From positions 75,685 to 139,684 of the forward strand of contig DDVH01000015.1 of assembly GCA_002345215.1 (NCBI GenBank): DNA of 64,000 bases, read 5' to 3'. The translations under genes were made by a program, and so were the position numbers. Shown here one piece after another: positions 16,940 to 24,039 of this stretch. The notes below the pieces were generated by a model. It was not told the origin of the DNA. It did not search any database and was given only the letters and a program-made list of their open reading frames with translations. Each line of letters opens with the position of its first letter. Within the stretch, counting starts at the first letter, position 1. Source of the DNA: Anaerolineales bacterium UBA2317 (GTDB lineage: Bacteria > Chloroflexota > Anaerolineae > Anaerolineales > Villigracilaceae).

Positions 16940-17284
16940 TTAACTGTTTGTGGTTCTGAGTGGTGCACCGCGTTTGACTTCGGCTTCTTGCGCTTCTTTG
17001 ACTAAGGTTTCAACTGCTTCACCTTTTTTGAATCGGTCAAAGCGTTCGAGCGTGCCTGCGGCTTTGAAAATTTGCATCACAGATTCGGAAGGTTGAGCAC
17101 CATTCTTCATCCACACATAGATGCGGTCTTCTTGTAATTTAATTGTCGCTGGGTTTGTGCGGGGATTGTAAATACCCAAAATTTCCAAAAAGCGACCATC
17201 GCGTGGGGCTTCTTTCTCTGCTGCCACAATGCGGTACGTGGGTTGGCCCTTGAGACCAATACGACGTAAACGTAATCTAACCAT
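16940..17284 (-). CDS. rpsP: 30S ribosomal protein S16
   Basis: A 114-residue protein with the S16 N-terminus MVRLRLRRIGLKGQPTYRIV, RDGRFLEILGIYNPRT and MKNGAQPSESV. The C-terminal extension (RFKKGEAVETLVKEAQEAEV) is Lys/Glu-rich, as is common outside Proteobacteria. AAAGGAG lies about 10 bases before ATG 17284. It leads the rpsP-khpA-rimM operon; ffh, often its upstream neighbour, is about 2 kb away on the same strand beyond three plus-strand genes. Confidence 0.97.
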   Translation of the reverse strand: MVRLRLRRIGLKGQPTYRIVAAEKEAPRDGRFLEILGIYNPRTNPATIKLQEDRIYVWMKNGAQPSESVMQIFKAAGTLERFDRFKKGEAVETLVKEAQEAEVKRGAPLRTTNS

Positions 17285-17435
17285 CTTAAACTTGCTCCTT
17301 TTGTATAGTTTGCGTTTCAGACAGGCACTAGAGACTTAGAGTACCCATATCTGGGCACGAGAGGGTGCGGGCTGAAATCGCGGAGGCTATTGTACCAGAG
17401 AAAATTGGGGATTCGGGAATTGGGATTTGAAGGCG

Positions 17436-17441
17436 TATAAT
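17436..17441 (+). promoter_or_regulatory. TATAAT box close to the start codon (leaderless)
   Basis: A perfect TATAAT ends 9 bases before ATG 17451 and no Shine-Dalgarno is present, so the transcript would start at or next to the ATG. Confidence 0.6.
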
Positions 17442-17450
17442 AGAATTAAT

Positions 17451-18044
17451 ATGAAAAATATTAATCTTTTTCGCCTCTTAGTATGTTTAGTAATTTTATT
17501 AAATCTATTTATCAGACCAACCTCAGTCTATGCTTGTTCTTGCGTAGTACCTGGTCCCCCATCAGAAGCTTTCTCACAATATGATGCAGTCTTTATTGGC
17601 AGAGTAATAAAAACCACATTTTTACAAAGTATTATTCTTTTGTTTCTTGATCGAGGGCAAATGGATCCTGAGACGAAAAGATATTGGGGATATGATGTAA
17701 CTTTTGCAGTAAGCAAATCATGGAAACTTGTAGATACTGCTTATATACAAGTGACGACAGGTTACGGCGGAGGAGATTGCGGGTATAGTTTCTTAACAGG
17801 GAAAGAGTATTTAGTTTATGCAAATCATGCTTATGGAGAGCCTGGAAATTATTTAGTCAGCAGTATTTGTGGAAGAAATGCAGAACTATCTGATGCTGAA
17901 GAGGATTTAAAATATCTTAATACCCTCGAACCAATAAAAGTATTTCCTTTTCAGTATTTACAAATGTTGAGTATTGTGATTTTTGTATCTTTTGTGTTTT
18001 TAGCAATTTCAATCTATCGGCGAAACAAAATTAAAAGGATTTAA
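17451..18044 (+). CDS. Exported CxC-type membrane-anchored protein (TIMP/NTR-like)
   Basis: A 197-residue protein. A Sec signal (residues about 5-28) is followed by a mature N-terminus near ACSCVVPGPPSEAFSQYDAVFIGRV, the CSC-plus-GRV pattern of bacterial TIMP/NTR-like proteins, which suggests an OB-fold with an N-terminal disulfide. GYGGGDCGYSFLTGKEYLVYA and SSICGRNAELSDAEEDLKYL fit the family. A C-terminal membrane helix (SIVIFVSFVFLAISIY) and a basic tail anchor it. I chose ATG 17451 because TATAAT lies 9 bases upstream; the longer TTG start would include the promoter. Function is unknown. Three bases separate it from the following VOC gene. Confidence 0.75.
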   Translation: MKNINLFRLLVCLVILLNLFIRPTSVYACSCVVPGPPSEAFSQYDAVFIGRVIKTTFLQSIILLFLDRGQMDPETKRYWGYDVTFAVSKSWKLVDTAYIQVTTGYGGGDCGYSFLTGKEYLVYANHAYGEPGNYLVSSICGRNAELSDAEEDLKYLNTLEPIKVFPFQYLQMLSIVIFVSFVFLAISIYRRNKIKRI

Positions 18045-18046
18045 TT

Positions 18047-18457
18047 TTGACAATCTCAACCCAACCTATCCTCGAAATGCGGATTGCACTTACAGTAAAA
18101 GATTATGAAAAATCAATAAAATTTTATTGCGAAGGTTTAGGTATCGAACCTGCCGCGATTTGGAACAATGGCGATGGCAAAGCATTGATGTTAAACATGG
18201 GCAATGCCACACTTGAAGTATTTGACGAAAATCAAGCCAAGTTAATTGATGATATGGAAGCGGGTAAAAGAATCAGCGGGCAAATCAGATTTGCGTTGCA
18301 GGTACCAGATTTGGAGTCCGCGATGAAGCGGTTACTTGAACATGGCGCGATATTAGTGCATGAACCTGTTATGACTCCGTGGGGAGATTACAATGTCCGC
18401 TTGCAAGACCCTGATGGAATGCAAATCACTTTGTATCAAGTAATGGATAAAACATAA
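18047..18457 (+). CDS. VOC family (glyoxalase-like) protein
   Basis: A 136-residue vicinal-oxygen-chelate protein with two beta-alpha-beta-beta-beta halves: MRIALTVKDYEKSIKFYCEGLG near the start and IRFALQVPDLESAMKRLLEHGA later, ending in the typical RLQDPDGMQITLYQ. The family holds glyoxalases, dioxygenases and antibiotic-binding proteins; the substrate is not predictable. TTG 18047 is preferred because AAAAGGA lies 8 bases upstream; an internal ATG at 18077 is the alternative. It is followed without a gap by the SUMF1-like lipoprotein gene. Confidence 0.8.
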   Translation: MTISTQPILEMRIALTVKDYEKSIKFYCEGLGIEPAAIWNNGDGKALMLNMGNATLEVFDENQAKLIDDMEAGKRISGQIRFALQVPDLESAMKRLLEHGAILVHEPVMTPWGDYNVRLQDPDGMQITLYQVMDKT

Positions 18458-19237
18458 ATGCAAAAAAGTTTTCTAATCCTTTCAATTTTTTTAATCAGCC
18501 TCATAGCAAGTTGCTCAAATCTTTCGGACTCAGAAACAAATCAGGTCTCTGAACAAGATGGCATGACTCTCGTTTATATTCCAGAAGGCGAATTTATTAT
18601 GGGAAGTTCTGACGAGGATAAAGATGCGGCTGAGGATGAAAAGCCCCAGCATAAAGTCTATTTAGATGCGTATTGGATTGATAAGACTGAAGTCACCAAT
18701 GGGATGTATAACAAATGTCTAGATGCGGGTGCTTGTACGCTTCCAGTTCTTCCGAGCGAAGAATTTTTTGAGGCACCGAATCAGCCTGTGCAAGGGTTGG
18801 CATGGACTCAAGCCGTTGATTATTGTGAATGGGTTGGAAGAAGATTGCCGACCGAAGCCGAGTGGGAAAAAGCCGCGCGTGGCACAGATGGACGTTTGTA
18901 TCCGTGGGGCAATGAATTATTAAGTGAACCAACTGCAAATTATGATTTTCTATTTAATCAATTTACAGATGTAGGTTCATTTGAATTGGGTGCTAGCCCG
19001 TATGGTGTGATGGATATGGCAGGCAATGTTTGGGAGTGGACATCCGATTGGTATAGTGAAGATTATTATGCCAATTCACGGTATGAAAACCCGACAGGTC
19101 CTGAAAGTGGAAATATCAAAGTGATTCGCAGTGGTGCATGGAATACAGTCTTGCGCGCCATTCGAGTCGCCAACAGGCATTGGGCTTTTCCCGGTAGAGA
19201 TGATATTTTGGGGTTTCGTTGTGCGAAAGACCAGTAA
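18458..19237 (+). CDS. SUMF1/FGE-fold lipoprotein
   Basis: A 259-residue lipoprotein with lipobox LIASC, followed directly by a formylglycine-generating-enzyme-like domain: LVYIPEGEFIMGS, YWIDKTEVTNGMY, VQGLAWTQAVDYCEWVGRRL, PTEAEWEKAARG, YPWGN, GVMDMAGNVWEWTSDWY and GFRCAKD. The segment before GFRC that carries the catalytic cysteine pair in true FGE (SYxCHxxYC) reads SGAWNTVLRAIRV here, with no cysteine, so sulfatase-activating chemistry is unlikely. It probably is a surface binding or structural domain. Two larger relatives are encoded at 43381 and 45110. ATG directly follows the upstream stop. Confidence 0.85.
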   Translation: MQKSFLILSIFLISLIASCSNLSDSETNQVSEQDGMTLVYIPEGEFIMGSSDEDKDAAEDEKPQHKVYLDAYWIDKTEVTNGMYNKCLDAGACTLPVLPSEEFFEAPNQPVQGLAWTQAVDYCEWVGRRLPTEAEWEKAARGTDGRLYPWGNELLSEPTANYDFLFNQFTDVGSFELGASPYGVMDMAGNVWEWTSDWYSEDYYANSRYENPTGPESGNIKVIRSGAWNTVLRAIRVANRHWAFPGRDDILGFRCAKDQ

Positions 19238-19271
19238 GACTTTTTAGACCAGTCAGGCCAACTAAACTATC

Positions 19272-20594
19272 TCAACCAAACATTCTCCCCAACCCTTTAC
19301 CACCTGTTTTCTGAATCATCTTCATCATCTTTTGGGCTTCACGGAATTGCTTAATTAATTTATTCACATCTTGCACTTCCATGCCAGAGCCAGCGGCGAT
19401 TCTTCGTCGACGCGATGCGTTTAATAATTCAGGGTCACGGCGTTCTTTCAAAGTCATTGAGTTAATAATCGCCTCTGAATGTTTGAAAGATTTTTCAACT
19501 TCCTGCGGATCAATATTACGGGCGGCTTGACCCATTTGCCCAGGCAACATATCCATAATTTGCGAAAGTGGTCCCATCTTTTTCATTTGCTTCATTTGGT
19601 CAAGCCAATCTTCCAAAGAGAATTGCCCCTTCATCATCTTTTGCGCTTGCTTTTCCATCGTCTGCGCGTCATAAGCAGATTCGGCTTTTTCAATCAGACC
19701 AATCAAGTCACCCATCCCCAAAATTCTTGAAGATAATCTGGATGGGTCATAACTTTCTAAAGCATCTAATTTTTCACCGGTACCGATAAATTTAATCGGA
19801 ATACCGGTCACCGAACGAATGGAGATTGCCGCACCGCCGCGCGAGTCACCATCCATTTTTGTGAGGAGGAGACCTGTCAAATTAATCGCCTCTTTGAATC
19901 CTTGTGCGATGTTCAATGCTTCTTGACCAATCATAGAATCAATCACAAGCAAAACATCCACTGGATTTACAGCCACAGAAATGGCGCGTAATTCGTCCAT
20001 CAAATCCGCATCAAGCTGTGACCGTCCAGCTGTATCTACAATCACCAAGCTGAATCCACCTTTTTCAGCTTTGTCTATTGCACGTTTGGCAAGTTGTGGC
20101 GGCGTGAGCGTTGTATCTGCTTCCACTTCAACATCTACTCTTTCGCCGAGTTGTTGCAATTGCTTTACAGCCGCCGGGCGATATGGATCCCCGGCGACCA
20201 ACAAGACTCTCTCGCCTCTAGACTTAAGTAAACGTGCCAGCTTACCTGAGGCAGTTGTCTTCCCCGCGCCTTGCAACCCGACCATCATAATCACGCGTGG
20301 TTTCGGTCCAGTTAAATTTAATGGCGCCGGTTCGCCCAATGTGGCAATCAACTCTTCATTAACAATCTTGATCACTTGTTGACCGGGATTCAACGCTTTT
20401 GATACTTCTGCCCCAACAGCACGCTCACGCACTTTAGCAATAAACGTTTTGACAACGCTAAAATGCACGTCGGCTTCGAGTAAAGCCAAACGCACTTCTT
20501 TCATAGCCGCATCTACATCCGCTTCGGAGAGTTTTCCGCGGCGACGTAATTGATCGAATACTTGAGTTAATCGTCCAGTGAGTGTTTCAAACAT
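19272..20594 (-). CDS. ffh: Signal recognition particle protein Ffh (SRP54)
   Basis: A 440-residue protein with an N-terminal helical domain, a G domain (GLQGAGKTTASGKLA, DTAGRSQLDADLM, LTKMDGDSRGG, FIGTGEKLDALE) and a Met-rich M domain (MEKQAQKMMKGQFSLEDWLDQ, RRRRIAAGSGMEVQDVNKLIKQF). It binds signal sequences and 4.5S RNA and targets membrane proteins to FtsY/SecYEG. It is separated from rpsP, its common neighbour, by three plus-strand genes. Identity is secure. I did not find a 4.5S RNA gene in the window. Confidence 0.97.
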   Translation of the reverse strand: MFETLTGRLTQVFDQLRRRGKLSEADVDAAMKEVRLALLEADVHFSVVKTFIAKVRERAVGAEVSKALNPGQQVIKIVNEELIATLGEPAPLNLTGPKPRVIMMVGLQGAGKTTASGKLARLLKSRGERVLLVAGDPYRPAAVKQLQQLGERVDVEVEADTTLTPPQLAKRAIDKAEKGGFSLVIVDTAGRSQLDADLMDELRAISVAVNPVDVLLVIDSMIGQEALNIAQGFKEAINLTGLLLTKMDGDSRGGAAISIRSVTGIPIKFIGTGEKLDALESYDPSRLSSRILGMGDLIGLIEKAESAYDAQTMEKQAQKMMKGQFSLEDWLDQMKQMKKMGPLSQIMDMLPGQMGQAARNIDPQEVEKSFKHSEAIINSMTLKERRDPELLNASRRRRIAAGSGMEVQDVNKLIKQFREAQKMMKMIQKTGGKGLGRMFG

Positions 20595-20607
20595 AATGTT
20601 ATGTTAT

Positions 20608-20650
20608 GTCTTTGCGAGGGCGCATTTGCTCTTTGCCCGAAGCAATCTCC
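20608..20650. repeat. Remnant of a GTC(A)TTGCGAGGGCGC...GAAGCAATCTC repeat
   Basis: GTCTTTGCGAGGGCGC at the left and TTTGCCCGAAGCAATCTC at the right match a widely dispersed bacterial repeat type. The left end resembles the short inverted repeat at 8335. It sits just upstream of ffh, in the divergent gap. Confidence 0.55.
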
Positions 20651-20742
20651 TATTTTAGGTTAAGAAAAAACATTGTAGCGTGTAGCAGGTTGAAGGTCAA
20701 GAACGAAGCGGGGAATTTAATCAATCTTTTACAAGCAATCGC

Positions 20743-20771
20743 TTTACATCAAAGGCGAAACTCCGTATACT
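20743..20771 (+). promoter_or_regulatory. Promoter of the UMF1-type transporter gene
   Basis: TTTACA (20743-20748), a 17-base spacer and TATACT (20766-20771), giving a leader of about 40 bases before ATG 20817. Confidence 0.65.
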
Positions 20772-20816
20772 GGCATGTGTTCTTGCTTACATCCCTTTTT
20801 ACCTCACGGAGGAGTC

Positions 20817-22184
20817 ATGGCAACTGAAAGTGCAGAAGTAGTTATAAACGACCGCAAAGAAATTTTTGGTTGGGCAATGTACGATTGGGCAAATTCAGCA
20901 TTTAGCACCACAATTGGCACTGTATTTTTAGGTCCGTATGTAGCTGGCTTGGCACGCAGCGCCGCAGAAGTAGCAGGGACAGAAACCGTTTCATTTTTAG
21001 GAATTCCCGTAGCACCTGATTCATTTTTACCATACTGCATTTCGTTCTCTGTGGGGTTACAAGTTTTATTCTTACCAATTTTAGGCGCGATTGCAGATTA
21101 TTCCAATTTACGAAAAACGATGATGCGTTTATTCGCAACGATTGGCGCCATTGCGACGATTTTGATGTTTTTGGTTGCCGGAGATTTATGGTGGTTAGGC
21201 GGCGTTTTATTTATCGTAGCAAACTTAGCATTTGGTGCGGCGATTGTTTTTTACAACGCCTATCTGCCGGACATTGCCAGTGAAGATGAAAGAGATCGCG
21301 TCTCTTCCTACGGGTGGGCAATGGGTTATCTAGGCGGAGGCATTTTACTTGCGCTCAACTTGGCTTTCTTTATTTTCAGCGAAGACCTCGGCGTGCCAAC
21401 TGCACTAGCCGTAAGAATAAACCTCGCTTCGGCGGGGATTTGGTGGTTTGGGTTTGCATTTCTCACTTGGTCTAGGTTACGCACCGGCCGCGCCGCACGG
21501 ACTTTGCCCGCCGGTGAAAATTACGCAACCATCGGGTTTAAGCAATTACGAAAAACGCTCAGTGAAGTTAAAAGTTTTCCTGAAACTTTAAAATTCTTAT
21601 TGGCATATTTTCTTTATAACGACGGCATTCAAACTGTGATTGGTGTTGCCGCTATCTTTGCCGCCGCACCGATTATACAAGGTGGTTTAGAGGTTGAACA
21701 AACTACGCTTACGGCAGTCATTTTGATGATTCAGTTTGTAGCCTTCTTCGGCGCATTGTTCTGGGGCAGACTGGCAGGTTGGATTGGTTCAAAGCAATCG
21801 ATTATCGTCAGCTTGGTGATTTGGGCAGGCGTGGTCATTTATGCATATGGCGGTATGAAAGGCGAAGGACGTGTGACAGAGTTCTTCATCCTCGGCATAT
21901 TCATTGCAATTGTCTTGGGCGGGTCACAAGCCATCAGCCGCAGTTTGTTTGCGCAGATGATTCCAAATGGCAAAGAAGCAGAATTTTTCTCTTTCTATGA
22001 AATCAGCGAACGCGGCACTTCATGGATTGGACCATTAATCTTCGGTTTGGCAAATCAAATCTTCGGCGATTTGCGCATCGCGATTCTCTCGCTAATTTTC
22101 TTCTTCATCGCAGGCTTGATTATGCTTCCGTTCGTCAATGTCCAAAAAGCGATTGCAGACGCAAGAAGTTACAAATCTGAATAG
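20817..22184 (+). CDS. MFS transporter, UMF1/Atg22-like
   Basis: A 455-residue membrane protein with about 12 helices. FGWAMYDWANSAFSTTIGTVFLGPY at the N-terminus and VFYNAYLPDIASEDERDRVSSYGWAMGYLGGG after the fourth or fifth helix are diagnostic of the UMF1 group, related to the yeast vacuolar amino-acid effluxer Atg22. LGGSQAISRSLFAQMIP and EFFSFYEISERGTSWIGP support this. Substrates in bacteria are not established; amino-acid or metabolite export is inferred from Atg22. The start is ATG 20817, just after GGAGGAG; the longer frame from 20775 would include the promoter-proximal leader. Confidence 0.88.
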   Translation: MATESAEVVINDRKEIFGWAMYDWANSAFSTTIGTVFLGPYVAGLARSAAEVAGTETVSFLGIPVAPDSFLPYCISFSVGLQVLFLPILGAIADYSNLRKTMMRLFATIGAIATILMFLVAGDLWWLGGVLFIVANLAFGAAIVFYNAYLPDIASEDERDRVSSYGWAMGYLGGGILLALNLAFFIFSEDLGVPTALAVRINLASAGIWWFGFAFLTWSRLRTGRAARTLPAGENYATIGFKQLRKTLSEVKSFPETLKFLLAYFLYNDGIQTVIGVAAIFAAAPIIQGGLEVEQTTLTAVILMIQFVAFFGALFWGRLAGWIGSKQSIIVSLVIWAGVVIYAYGGMKGEGRVTEFFILGIFIAIVLGGSQAISRSLFAQMIPNGKEAEFFSFYEISERGTSWIGPLIFGLANQIFGDLRIAILSLIFFFIAGLIMLPFVNVQKAIADARSYKSE

Positions 22185-22194
22185 ACTAAAGACG

Positions 22195-22232
22195 AAAGAC
22201 CGTAGACCGTTTATGGTCTACGGTCTTTATTT
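22195..22232 (+). terminator. Terminator after the transporter gene
   Basis: A 14-bp perfect stem AAAGACCGTAGACC and its complement with a 6-base loop, followed by ATTTTAT, 11 bases past the stop. Confidence 0.88.
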
Positions 22233-22240
22233 TATAACCT

Positions 22241-23317
22241 ATGACTAATATGCAACTCAACGAAAAACATATTCGTGGCTCAGATCCGCTCGCAAAACTT
22301 TTCTTTGACGTTTTTAAGTTTAAGTACTACAGCATGGCTTTGTTTTTTATGCTGGCGGGTTTTCTCTATGGATACTTAATTCCAAACTTTTTAAACATCA
22401 CCCCCGCTACAGACCTAATCACTATCATCAATATTGTTTTGGTGTTTCCAGTAGCAGGCTATTTTTATAATTATCAACCCAAAAGTATTTTACGAATTTA
22501 CCAAAGCGTAACGCGCTTTTTCAAAGAAGAAAACCTTGAGTCTATTCCGTATGAAAAATTAAAAATCTGGCATGCAAAACCTGTCTGGTGGATCATCGGC
22601 ATTTCGATTGGATTAATCAGTGCCGGGTTTGGCGTGTTAAATGCGGTCAACAATTTTGGCACCACATGGGAAAGCGCCAATTGGGGACAGATGCTACTCG
22701 TATTTGGTGTACGTTTTCTTGCAATGAGTATGATTGGCATTATTGTCACCCGCCATATCGCGACTTCAATGGCATTGACTGAATTATTTCAATATACTCA
22801 ATTTCCACTCACGCTCGATACTGACAAAATTGAAGTCTTTAGCTCTGTAAAAAGATTCTCTTTAGAAATCATCGGCATTGCCGCAATTATCGGATTAAAT
22901 TTAGGGTTGCAACCTGTAGTGATTGAAGTTCCCATCCCTGAATATATATTTTATGTCGTTATGTATTTCATCTTAGTTCCAATTACATTTTTTCTACCCT
23001 TATGGCAAGTCCATCGTCGTATGGTCACTATCAAAACAAATATGCTTGATAAACTTCACAAAGATTATCAAGAAGAAGCCGAAAAGTTATACACCACACT
23101 TGCTCAAGACCCAAACAAAGATTTATCAGGTATATATCTGAAACAAACTGAAAGTATGATTTCTATTAAACAAGCGGTTGAACTGATTCACCGTTCGCCT
23201 GATTGGCCCTTTGAAGGCACTGTTTTTTATCGCTTGATTATTACTATTCTTTCACCATTCTTTTTAGTCATTTTTGAAATATTCATTAACATCATTAGCA
23301 ATGTCGTTTATCCGTAA
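22241..23317 (+). CDS. Polytopic membrane protein, unknown function
   Basis: A 358-residue protein with six or seven hydrophobic segments (around residues 35-50, 60-75, 115-135, 150-170, 205-225, 235-255 and 335-355), and a cytosolic loop with MVTIKTNMLDKLHKDYQEEAEKLYTTL between the last two. SIKQAVELIHRSPDWPFEGTVFYRL precedes the final helix. No transporter or enzyme family is recognised. The start may be ATG 22241 or the in-frame ATG 22250; there is no Shine-Dalgarno, and a TATAAC at 22233-22238 suggests a leaderless mRNA from the second ATG. It stands alone between two strong terminators. Confidence 0.7.
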   Translation: MTNMQLNEKHIRGSDPLAKLFFDVFKFKYYSMALFFMLAGFLYGYLIPNFLNITPATDLITIINIVLVFPVAGYFYNYQPKSILRIYQSVTRFFKEENLESIPYEKLKIWHAKPVWWIIGISIGLISAGFGVLNAVNNFGTTWESANWGQMLLVFGVRFLAMSMIGIIVTRHIATSMALTELFQYTQFPLTLDTDKIEVFSSVKRFSLEIIGIAAIIGLNLGLQPVVIEVPIPEYIFYVVMYFILVPITFFLPLWQVHRRMVTIKTNMLDKLHKDYQEEAEKLYTTLAQDPNKDLSGIYLKQTESMISIKQAVELIHRSPDWPFEGTVFYRLIITILSPFFLVIFEIFINIISNVVYP

Positions 23318-23353
23318 ATAAAATGACCTGCTTCTCAGCAGGTCATTTTATTT
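23316..23353. terminator. Bidirectional terminator between convergent genes
   Basis: A 16-bp perfect stem with a 6-base loop, AT-rich at the base, so both strands have T-runs. It serves the membrane protein gene and the thioredoxin-like gene. Confidence 0.92.
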
Positions 23354-23894
23354 ATTGTAAATTTGTATCAAACAAATTTCTTAAAGTCTCTTCCGCAACA
23401 GGTCCAATCAATTTTTGAATCACTGCCCCATTGCCATCTAAGAAATAAATTTCAGGTTGATAGAAAAACCCTAACTCGCTTTGGAAAACTTGCGTGCGCG
23501 GGTCATCTGCATCTAAATAAGTAAATAAAATTCTTCCGTAATATTCTGCTTCGAGCCTATGAACCATAGGCGCCATGGCGCGGCAGACACTTCAGGTATA
23601 ACGAAAAAATTCAACAAACTGAAATTGACCCGACGCCAATGAAACTGTTGAAGGATCTGTGGCATGTAAATCTGATCCGCGGGATGTGGCGACTGCTTGG
23701 ACAACTGGAGCTTCCGTCAACTCGACAGAATTCGCCTCGCTCGTCGGGACAACTGCTTCAGTCGCGGGAGCAGACTCTACGGGTGCGGATGTTGCTGGCA
23801 AAACGACTGTCTCCGCGGGAGTGGTTGGGGCGCAGGAAACTGCTAGTAAAACAGTTATCAAGCTGACCGTTAAAAAAAAGAAGCGGGATTTCAT
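23352..23894 (-). CDS. Thioredoxin-like lipoprotein, probable selenoprotein (UxxC, TGA at 23594-23592)
   Basis: The frame runs from ATG 23894 (AGGAG six bases upstream) through a lipoprotein signal (LLAVSC, Cys 21), a Thr/Glu/Pro linker and SGQFQFVEFFRYT, then TGA (codon 101), then SVCRAMAPMVHRLEAEYYG and a normal thioredoxin-fold remainder (ILFTYLDADDPRTQ, cis-Pro in FFYQPEIYFLDGNG) to 23352: 180 residues in all. The TGA stands where the first Cys of the redox CxxC is expected, giving U101-S-V-C104. The frame is the same on both sides, so no frameshift is needed. A hairpin at 23555-23571 fits a bacterial SECIS. A selenoprotein is inferred; the alternative is a nonsense mutation. Likely role: extracytoplasmic thiol/disulfide or peroxide reduction. 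Confidence 0.72.
23555..23571 (-). promoter_or_regulatory. Candidate SECIS hairpin of the thioredoxin-like gene
   Basis: On the minus strand GCCTATG-GTT-CATAGGC, a 7-bp perfect stem with loop GTT. The loop begins 28 nt after the TGA. As I recall the bacterial SECIS consensus (small apical loop with a G near its 5' side, about 16-37 nt from UGA), it fits. Confidence 0.65.
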
Positions 23895-23971
23895 CAATTC
23901 TCCTATCTATGCAGTTAATGATACCTTTTCAATTCATCATCTTACAGAATCTCACAAAATTCTAACCTGCT

Positions 23972-24000
23972 TTGACGAGGCACACATCCTACGCTATACT
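23972..24000 (+). promoter_or_regulatory. Sigma70-type promoter of the aldehyde dehydrogenase gene
   Basis: TTGACG (23972-23977), 17-base spacer, TATACT (23995-24000); AAGGAG follows shortly before ATG 24040. Confidence 0.78.
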
Positions 24001-24039
24001 TGTTTTTATATCCCAAAATTACTATAAGGAGATTTTCCT

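Noticed and set aside
18458..19237. Active formylglycine-generating enzyme
   Set aside because: The segment that should hold the catalytic cysteine pair has none; only the fold and the terminal GFRC are present.
23513..23704. Alternative-frame ORF across the TGA of the thioredoxin-like gene, which could suggest a frameshift
   Set aside because: The thioredoxin homology continues in the same frame on both sides of the TGA, and this other frame has no family resemblance.
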